35,727 bases of DNA. It comes from Saprospiraceae bacterium. GTDB lineage: Bacteria; Bacteroidota; Bacteroidia; Chitinophagales; Saprospiraceae. Location of the stretch: NCBI GenBank assembly GCA_020629315.1, contig JAHDDO010000025.1:1-35727 (forward strand), written 5' to 3'. The translations under genes were made by a program, and so were the position numbers. Below are positions 1 to 8,114 of this stretch, one piece after another; the stretch's first letter is position 1; each line of letters begins with the position of its first letter. The notes beneath the pieces were generated by a model. That model did not search any database. It saw nothing but the letters and a program-made list of their open reading frames with translations, and had not been told where the DNA came from.

Positions 1-48
1 GCAGGATTCATAATCCTGAGGTCGGCAGTTCAAGCCTGCCTCACGCTA
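1..48 (+). tRNA. tRNA with CAT anticodon (Met elongator or Ile2), 5' end outside the window
   Basis: Only the 3' part is present. The anticodon stem pairs 2-6 (CAGGA) with 14-18 (TCCTG) around a seven-base loop TTCATAA, giving anticodon CAT at 9-11. A five-base variable loop follows. The T arm pairs 24-28 (GGCAG) with 36-40 (CTGCC) around the loop TTCAAGC. The 3' acceptor strand is 41-47 and the discriminator is A48; CCA is not encoded. The stem lacks the three G-C pairs typical of initiator tRNA. This leaves elongator Met or the lysidine-modified Ile2 species, which cannot be separated without the 5' half. Confidence 0.9.
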
Positions 49-50
49 CT

Positions 51-78
51 AAAGCCCTCCTTTAAGGAGGGCTTTTTT
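51..78 (+). terminator. Rho-independent terminator after the tRNA
   Basis: A perfect 10-bp stem, AAAGCCCTCC at 51-60 and GGAGGGCTTT at 66-75, closes a five-base loop (TTTAA) and runs into a T tract that continues to 78. It begins three bases after the tRNA discriminator base, so it is well placed to end the tRNA transcript. Confidence 0.9.
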
Positions 79-115
79 ATTTAATAATCTTCGTCCGACA
101 GGCTTGGCTACCCGT

Positions 116-220
116 CCGCAGTCGCCGACTGCGGTTCCCTCGGCTAAAAGTGATGTTGATCACTTCTCGCTCGGTCATCTCACGATACTAATGCCTCAAG
201 CATTGCTTGGGGCTTTAGTA
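116..220. repeat. Cluster of three strong inverted repeats downstream of the tRNA
   Basis: Three hairpins lie in about 105 bp. The first is CCGCAGTC (116-123)/GACTGCGG (127-134) with a 3-base loop. The second is AAGTGAT (148-154)/ATCACTT (159-165) with a 4-base loop. The third has a 9-bp stem at 193-201/205-213 with one G-T pair. It is extended by six further pairs, 186-191/215-220, beyond one mismatch. None has a terminator T tract. The stretch 79-239 holds no credible intact gene. I suspect a decayed repetitive element of the kind found beside Bacteroidota tRNA genes, possibly a GIY-YIG-type remnant, but this rests on memory of similar regions. Confidence 0.6.
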
Positions 221-239
221 GTTCTATTCGAATGTTTTA

Positions 240-728
240 CTAATATTCCATAAGCTTTAATTCCATCACTTCATATTGATTAAATTTTACACAAATCATT
301 GAATGACGATCTATAGTTACTATGCAATAAAAGTTACCATCTGACTCAAAGCAATCAGAAAAATAAATTAATCTCTCAAAATAACTTTGATCAGTTATTT
401 GCGTTTCATCATACTTGAAAATTCGACAAGATGTATTAATGGCAGCGCATTTATCCACAATATTTTCAGTACTAAATTCTGGTTGAAATCTTGATTTTTT
501 CAATTCGTCTAGCGAAAAGGCATCCTTCAATACATCGTGCGTGCCTCTATTCAACTTTTGATTTAGTACTTTAAAATTTGTGTTTGTAAATGCTGTAGAA
601 TTGTACGATTTAATCTTGTAATCAATAGCATATTGGAATATTTCATCATAAGAAATATACTTTTCCTCGTCACAAGACAAAACAAGCAAGCAGAAATAAA
701 TAAGAATTAGTCTATTCAAATACATCAA
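240..728 (-). CDS. Hypothetical lipoprotein, 162 aa
   Basis: No family is recognised. The N-terminus MMYLNRLILIYFCLLVLSC is a short hydrophobic signal ending in a lipobox-like LVLSC, so the mature protein should be a lipoprotein anchored through Cys19. The rest is soluble and rich in Asp, Tyr, Phe and Lys. Four further cysteines fall in the C-terminal half, which may allow disulfides in the periplasm. Two adjacent ATG codons are possible starts; the choice does not affect the signal. The gene is clearly more AT-rich than the sugar genes further on. It lies near a tRNA with a hairpin cluster between them, a setting often seen for acquired DNA. Confidence 0.6.
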   Translation of the reverse strand: MMYLNRLILIYFCLLVLSCDEEKYISYDEIFQYAIDYKIKSYNSTAFTNTNFKVLNQKLNRGTHDVLKDAFSLDELKKSRFQPEFSTENIVDKCAAINTSCRIFKYDETQITDQSYFERLIYFSDCFESDGNFYCIVTIDRHSMICVKFNQYEVMELKLMEY

Positions 729-835
729 TTTTTAGGACCTCAAATCAAAGGTAGTATTAGTAGTCTTATTTAGTATACAGCATCAAAACCTAAACTAACA
801 GTACACATTTTTGAATTTAAAATCTAACTAAAGAT

Positions 836-1435
836 TTACATTTTTATAAACTTATTAAACTGCTGAACGCCCAATTTAGGGGTGGTAAGGAATGAACCAG
901 AATCTATATTTGAGCGTACTATATTATATCCTACATTGGTAGCTCTATCTAATAAAATCCATGTAGAATCAAAATCATAATCTGACTGGTATTGACCATT
1001 ATTAAATTTCTGCCCTGCACTAAAATCGCTGGTAAACATAAAGTATACGTATCTATATTTTTCAATATCATTATACTTGGGAAAGGTTATTTCGCTTCTC
1101 TTTATGATTTCGTAGCGACCTTTATATGACTCGAAGGACTTACTAAGTTTAGTATTCAACTTCCCATGTTGAACGGCAATTAATTTTTCTTCCACTGAAA
1201 AATGGTCACTTTTGTTTATCTCTTTCTTGGTGCAATTTGGGCAGGGGTTTTCCAGCAAAACAAACAGGACTATTGAATTCTTAAATTCCTCAGCAAAATC
1301 CAAATCGGCCACCTTTATGGGTCCAATTAACTCAGTGGGCGTATAATTAACTTCTAAACCTTTTGAGTCTTGCGCAACTAAATTGACATTGGAAAATATA
1401 AAAATTAAAGTCAACAAACATGTAATTCGCTTCAT
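836..1435 (-). CDS. Hypothetical exported protein with a CPNC motif, 199 aa
   Basis: The first 21 residues form a classical signal peptide ending ...NLVAQ, so the protein is exported. A hydrophobic stretch (NSIVLFVLLENP) leads into CPNC at residues 65-68, the order of a beta strand followed by a CxxC pair as in thioredoxin-like folds. However, the usual WC and downstream cis-proline signatures are not evident, so a redox role is only a possibility. The C-terminal third (WILLDRATNVGYNIV) looks like strands of a small globular domain. It is transcribed in the same direction as the neighbouring lipoprotein gene, 107 bp away, and shares its AT-rich character. Confidence 0.6.
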   Translation of the reverse strand: MKRITCLLTLIFIFSNVNLVAQDSKGLEVNYTPTELIGPIKVADLDFAEEFKNSIVLFVLLENPCPNCTKKEINKSDHFSVEEKLIAVQHGKLNTKLSKSFESYKGRYEIIKRSEITFPKYNDIEKYRYVYFMFTSDFSAGQKFNNGQYQSDYDFDSTWILLDRATNVGYNIVRSNIDSGSFLTTPKLGVQQFNKFIKM

Positions 1436-1637
1436 ATCTAATCAAGGTTATTCTTATAATAATGATGAGATAAAGCTAGTCTTTTTTGATTACATGGTTA
1501 GGATTGTGTAGGTGTCTGCCTGTGTTAGTATTATTTGATTCCCTCTATTAAAATTCTTGGAGCACTTTTAATAATCATCAGATTGGATGCATCCGTATAG
1601 AGCCTTCTGTTATCATATCAAGCAGTTATTTTTAAAA

Positions 1638-2369
1638 CTATTGTCGCATCATTCTACGCAATGAGGCCATCGTTTCCATACTTCGCTTCCTTACATCACC
1701 CTTTACAAGCCAAGCAAAGGCAAATAAGTAAAGCATGATCCCTTCTAGAAAGATGACCAAAACTGTATCCTCTAATTGAAACAAGGCCCAAATGGTCACT
1801 CCAAGAAATAACCAGATCAAAATACCCAAGGCCTGATAGGTCCGATCAGCCGTCTCATCGGATCCATCCAAAATTGGGAATCTAAAAATGGCTATGAATC
1901 CAAATAAGAAGAATAGGATCCCAGCACAAATATTGTGCGCTTTGCCATGCCACTCCGGCGCCCAACCCGGAATTTCGGGCGCCTTAAATAATGACGCGAC
2001 CGCTCCAGCATCCCGCTCCGCTATACCACTCCCCACCACAGGCTGCGTCGCTTCCTTTATATACCCAACATCAGGTGACGTTGAAAATAATCCAACCCCC
2101 AAAGCCGTGATAAAAACCGCGATATATAAACTCCGATCCAATACACTAAAACAACTGTTTGCAATCGCTTGCATAAAAAAGAAAAAGCCAACCGTAAATA
2201 AAGTGCCTACAAAATAATCCCTAAATATAGAATGGTAGTAATCACTTATCGTCGGAAGTAAGGTCGTATTCAATCCATAAATGATCAAAATAGTAGGCAA
2301 TAAAAGTCCTAAAATGCCAATACCTTGATGCATGATATAATCTACCTTGGAATATGCTTTTGTAGCCAT
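1638..2369 (-). CDS. Six-TM integral membrane protein, DUF998-like, 243 aa
   Basis: Hydrophobic segments at about residues 17-34, 50-68, 79-96, 146-164, 180-198 and 203-222 predict six transmembrane helices. The connection between helices 3 and 4 (about 97-145) is long and polar, is rich in Gly, Ala and Pro, and is more GC-rich in DNA than its flanks, so it may be a variable external loop. The C-terminus is strongly basic (KGDVRKRSMETMASLRRMMRQ-like), consistent with a cytoplasmic tail. The overall pattern recalls DUF998-type membrane proteins of unknown function, but I cannot confirm family membership. It is divergent from the crotonase gene, with 69 bp between the start codons. Confidence 0.7.
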   Translation of the reverse strand: MATKAYSKVDYIMHQGIGILGLLLPTILIIYGLNTTLLPTISDYYHSIFRDYFVGTLFTVGFFFFMQAIANSCFSVLDRSLYIAVFITALGVGLFSTSPDVGYIKEATQPVVGSGIAERDAGAVASLFKAPEIPGWAPEWHGKAHNICAGILFFLFGFIAIFRFPILDGSDETADRTYQALGILIWLFLGVTIWALFQLEDTVLVIFLEGIMLYLFAFAWLVKGDVRKRSMETMASLRRMMRQ

Positions 2370-2438
2370 TTTACTAAAGTTAATATATAATCCAAAAGAA
2401 AGCCCGCAGGTACCTTGTTATCTGCTTACCTTTAAACT

Positions 2439-3254
2439 ATGAGTTCAGAAAATCTAGTTCTCTTATCCGTAGAGAATCATATCGCTAAAGTGACCCTAAA
2501 TCGACCAGAAAAGTTAAATGCATTGTCCATTGACATGTTTGATGCCCTTATCAAAGTGGGCCGCCAAATAGCTGAAGACGAATCTATCCGCTGTGTGATC
2601 CTGAATGCAAACGGCCCATCGTTTTGCTCAGGCTTGGATCTAGCCAACTTTTCGCCAGACCCTAATGCTGAAATGAATAAGGACCTAACTATTCGCGAAT
2701 TTGAGGATTGTAATAAATGGCAAAAAGCTGTTTGGGTATGGCACGAATGTCCAGTCCCCGTAATCGCAGTTGGCCAAGGGGTTATCTATGGTGGGGGCCT
2801 GCAAATCTTCTCCGCCGCCGATATTAAATTCGTACATCCCGAAAGTACCTTATGTATCCTAGAAATGCGCTGGGGGATTATTCCTGATATGGGTGGCACC
2901 CAACTATGGCCACTGTCTGTACGTATGGACATACTAAAAGAGCTCTGTTATACCAACCGTAAATTTTCAGCCAATGAAGCGGTAGATTATGGTTTTGCCA
3001 CACACTTGAGTCAAGATCCTTTAGCAGATGCCATGACATTGGCCGAGCAGATTGCGTCAAAATCTCCTTCTGCTATCGTGCAAGCAAAGTATGTCCTTAA
3101 TAAAGCTCCGTACTTGTCAGAAGCGGACGGTTTAATGCTAGAATCTGAGGCACAACAAGCCATCATACGTAAAGAAAATCAAATGGAAGCTATCTTTTCG
3201 CAGATGCAAAAAAGACCCGCAAGCTTTAGCCCATTTAGAAGACCTACTTCCTAA
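2439..3254 (+). CDS. Crotonase-family (enoyl-CoA hydratase/isomerase-like) protein, 271 aa
   Basis: The full crotonase fold is present at the usual length. VTLNRPEKLNALS (18-30) is the N-terminal signature. SFCSGLDL (61-68) and IYGGGLQ (116-122) supply the oxyanion-hole backbone. LEMRWGIIPDMGGTQ follows. Family members use acyl-CoA thioesters and stabilise an enolate. The hydratase glutamate just after the GGG turn (rat Glu144 equivalent) is replaced by Gln122, while Glu142 matches the second hydratase glutamate (rat Glu164). With only one of the two acids, an isomerase or another crotonase reaction is at least as likely as hydration. It is probably cytoplasmic. No other fatty-acid genes lie nearby, so the substrate is open. 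The following CotH-like gene starts 24 bp downstream. Confidence 0.88.
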   Translation: MSSENLVLLSVENHIAKVTLNRPEKLNALSIDMFDALIKVGRQIAEDESIRCVILNANGPSFCSGLDLANFSPDPNAEMNKDLTIREFEDCNKWQKAVWVWHECPVPVIAVGQGVIYGGGLQIFSAADIKFVHPESTLCILEMRWGIIPDMGGTQLWPLSVRMDILKELCYTNRKFSANEAVDYGFATHLSQDPLADAMTLAEQIASKSPSAIVQAKYVLNKAPYLSEADGLMLESEAQQAIIRKENQMEAIFSQMQKRPASFSPFRRPTS

Positions 3255-3278
3255 TCCAAAAAGCACTACCTTCAAATC

Positions 3279-5911
<2,633 letters not shown>

Positions 5912-5934
5912 TTATGTATTCGTTAATGTATTAT

Positions 5935-6849
5935 TTAAAGCAATGCAGCACCAAAAACCCCGGAACTATCTCCAAACTTTGGCTTTAGGAACTGACAATT
6001 ATTTTCATAATTAAATAGATGGGGCAAAATAGCTGCTACTCCATCTGTATATATTTCATCGATATTTCCTACCCCACCCCCTATTACAATAGCTGCCGGG
6101 TCCATGAAGTTCATCACTGTGGCTATCCCTTTGCCAAAAAAATGACATAAACGATCAATAGTTTGACTGGCAGCCAGATCTACACCGTTCCGATGGCGCT
6201 GGACTATTTCTTTCAAGGCCAATTTTTCTCCAGTAATACTGGTGTAATATCGCTCTAAAGCTGGCCCGGAAATAATGGTTTCTACACATCCTACTTTACC
6301 ACAATAACATTCGCCACCTGACTCATCTAAAAATATATGACCCCATTCTCCGCCAATCCCATGTTTACCCGAGATTAGAGAGCCATTAGCGATAACACCT
6401 CCTCCAACACCCGTGCCTAATATCAATCCTAGGATTACTTCACCTTCCACTCCTTTTTCATTCATCAAGTATCTAGCCTCGGACAAGGCAAAACAATTGG
6501 CATCATTCTCAATCTTTATTGGGATTTGAAGCTTGTCTTGTAAATCAATTAGAAACGGAGAGCCATTCAAGCAGGTAGTGTTAGAGTTTTGTAATGTTTG
6601 ACTGCTCTTATCCCATTTTCCTGGTGTGCCAATGCCCAAAGCAGTGCATTGATACCCTGATTCCATTTCTAATTCAGATATCAAGAGTGCAATCTGTGAA
6701 AGAACTGTTTCATACCCTTCTTTAGCTAAGGTAGGTACGCGTCTGCGAGCGATTATCTCGAACGATGTGGAAGCATCCAAAACGACACCTTCAACCTTGG
6801 TTCCACCCAGATCTATTCCCCAAAGCACTTGTTTATTTGTATTACTCAT
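5935..6849 (-). CDS. ROK-family sugar kinase, probable glucokinase
   Basis: The ATP-binding motif WGIDLGGTK (10-18) opens the protein. IENDANCFALSEA (113-125) contains the catalytic base Asp116. The ROK zinc site is complete: His171 in GEWGHI, and Cys181, Cys183 and Cys188 in GECYCGKVGCVE. A C-terminal IVIGGGVG motif is present. The length of 304 residues is typical. Most ROK kinases with this pattern phosphorylate glucose, although fructose, mannose or allose specificity cannot be excluded by eye. There is no DNA-binding N-terminal extension, so it is a kinase and not a ROK repressor. Its place between lacI and gapA fits entry of glucose released by the nearby glucosidases into glycolysis. 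Confidence 0.93.
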   Translation of the reverse strand: MSNTNKQVLWGIDLGGTKVEGVVLDASTSFEIIARRRVPTLAKEGYETVLSQIALLISELEMESGYQCTALGIGTPGKWDKSSQTLQNSNTTCLNGSPFLIDLQDKLQIPIKIENDANCFALSEARYLMNEKGVEGEVILGLILGTGVGGGVIANGSLISGKHGIGGEWGHIFLDESGGECYCGKVGCVETIISGPALERYYTSITGEKLALKEIVQRHRNGVDLAASQTIDRLCHFFGKGIATVMNFMDPAAIVIGGGVGNIDEIYTDGVAAILPHLFNYENNCQFLKPKFGDSSGVFGAALL

Positions 6850-6894
6850 CCTTAGTTCGCCAATAGAGGCGCAAAATTAGTTAAAATAATTCCG

Positions 6895-7935
6895 TTAATT
6901 ACCGTTAATTGTTGATTTCATGCTGGATTGTCGAACTATAAGATCTGATTGGAATTTTTTCTGATAGACCATCCCATTAGTGTGCAAGGCCTGCATAAAA
7001 TAATCAAATGCCAAATTACCCATCGCCTCACCATTCTGCTCTACTGTACTCAAAGACGGTGATAAATATTTAGACACCTTAGAATTACTAAACCCTACCA
7101 CACCCAATTCATCAGGTATTTTGATGCCATGATCTCTGGCATACTGATACACTCCTAAAGCCACATCATCGGTTACTGTAAATACGGCATCGGGAGGTAC
7201 CTTACAGCTCATCAATGAAGCCATGCGTTCATAACCATTTTGAATACCTTCATTTATATCCATAAGGTCAACCAACTCTATGTATGATTCATCAATCGTC
7301 ATTCCGTGATCTCGCAAAGCACTCAAATACCCATTCTTTCTTTCTAAACCGACTGAACTAGAGTCTGTGCTGCCTATATGAGCAATACGTTGATATCCCA
7401 TCTCTATAAGATGTCGAACCGCAATATAAGCCCCACTTTTATCTTCTGTTAATACATAATTTCCATTGTAATTATCGTACAATCTATCCATTACCACTAC
7501 AGGTATTCGTCGGTGTATTATAGGCAATAAATTTTCACTAAAATCACTACCTAGACAAGGGGCCAGTAAAATACCACTGATCCCATAATCCATAAACTCT
7601 TCTAAAATTTCCTTTTCCTTTTTTGAATTATGGACAGACTCGCCTACAATCACTAGATAGTTGTGCGCGTGGGCCTTTGTCATTATACCCTTAAGCACTG
7701 TTGAGAAAAAATAATGGTTCACCACTGGGATAACTACACCAATAACATTTGATACCTTGTTTTTCCGGAGAGAAATAGCCAGATTATTGGGTTTATAATC
7801 CATTTCTTTAGCCATTTCCAATACTTTTCGCTTCGTGCGTTGGTTGATATCGGATTTGTTATTTAGGGCTCTAGAAACGGTTGTTATAGAAACACCAAGC
7901 GCTTCTGCTATATCTTTAAGTTTTGTCCTTTTCAC
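6895..7935 (-). CDS. LacI-family transcriptional regulator
   Basis: Residues 5-26 form the LacI helix-turn-helix (LKDIAEALGVSITTVSRALNN), followed by the hinge region YKPNNLAISLRK. From about residue 62 a periplasmic-binding-protein-like effector domain runs to the end, with GVVIPVVNHYFFS, VMDRLYDNY, AVFTVTDDVALG and GVVGFSNS segments. The length of 346 is normal. It is the first gene of a minus-strand operon with a ROK kinase and gapA, and is divergent from susC across a 179-bp region with LacI-type palindromes. It is therefore the leading candidate for control of both directions and possibly its own synthesis. The effector is unknown; a sugar or sugar phosphate from the pathway is a reasonable guess. 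Confidence 0.95.
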   Translation of the reverse strand: MKRTKLKDIAEALGVSITTVSRALNNKSDINQRTKRKVLEMAKEMDYKPNNLAISLRKNKVSNVIGVVIPVVNHYFFSTVLKGIMTKAHAHNYLVIVGESVHNSKKEKEILEEFMDYGISGILLAPCLGSDFSENLLPIIHRRIPVVVMDRLYDNYNGNYVLTEDKSGAYIAVRHLIEMGYQRIAHIGSTDSSSVGLERKNGYLSALRDHGMTIDESYIELVDLMDINEGIQNGYERMASLMSCKVPPDAVFTVTDDVALGVYQYARDHGIKIPDELGVVGFSNSKVSKYLSPSLSTVEQNGEAMGNLAFDYFMQALHTNGMVYQKKFQSDLIVRQSSMKSTINGN

Positions 7936-7967
7936 GCGTCTAGTCTCTACGTATCAAATAAAATGGG

Positions 7968-7997
7968 TTTCGTAAATATTTACGGAAATTTACGAAA
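7968..7997. promoter_or_regulatory. Nested palindromes between lacI and susC, possible operator
   Basis: CGTAAATATTTACG at 7971-7984 is a perfect 14-bp palindrome. The wider region also contains a 10-bp inverted repeat, TTTCGTAAAT (7968-7977) and ATTTACGAAA (7988-7997). The site lies 36 bp upstream of the lacI start and upstream of the susC promoter module, so one bound protein could influence both directions. Half of it (AAATATTTACGG, 7974-7985) recurs at 29765-29776 before another operon. Identification as a regulator site is inferred from symmetry, position and recurrence. Confidence 0.6.
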
Positions 7998-8073
7998 ATA
8001 ATTTTATTGCTTCGCTTAAGGAATTCTCAAAACGCTTTGTATATTGCCCTAGTCTTAAGCTAACATTAATTTG
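7974..8073 (+). promoter_or_regulatory. susC promoter module, copy 1, with LacI-type box
   Basis: The core is a 25-bp box at 8024-8048 containing CAAAACGCTTTG (8028-8039), a CG-centred near-palindrome with one mismatched pair, the shape of a LacI-family operator. Upstream blocks are AAATATTTACGG (7974) and ATAATTT (7998); downstream is CTAACATTAATTTG (8060-8073). The same blocks recur at 29765-29863 with the 25-bp box identical. A possible Bacteroidota-type promoter is ATTG at 8043-8046 with TTAATTTG at 8066-8073, 19 bp apart, placing the operator just upstream of the -33 element. The exact promoter is uncertain; the conservation is not. Confidence 0.75.
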
Positions 8074-8114
8074 TTATAAAGAGGAAAAACAAAATTTAAC
8101 TAAAATCAAGTCTA

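Noticed and set aside
1888..2217. Plus-strand open frame within the membrane-protein gene
   Set aside because: The minus-strand frame gives six clean transmembrane helices, while the plus frame gives a low-complexity translation with no recognisable feature.
5935..6849. ROK-family transcriptional repressor
   Set aside because: The protein starts directly at the ATP-binding motif and lacks an N-terminal helix-turn-helix.
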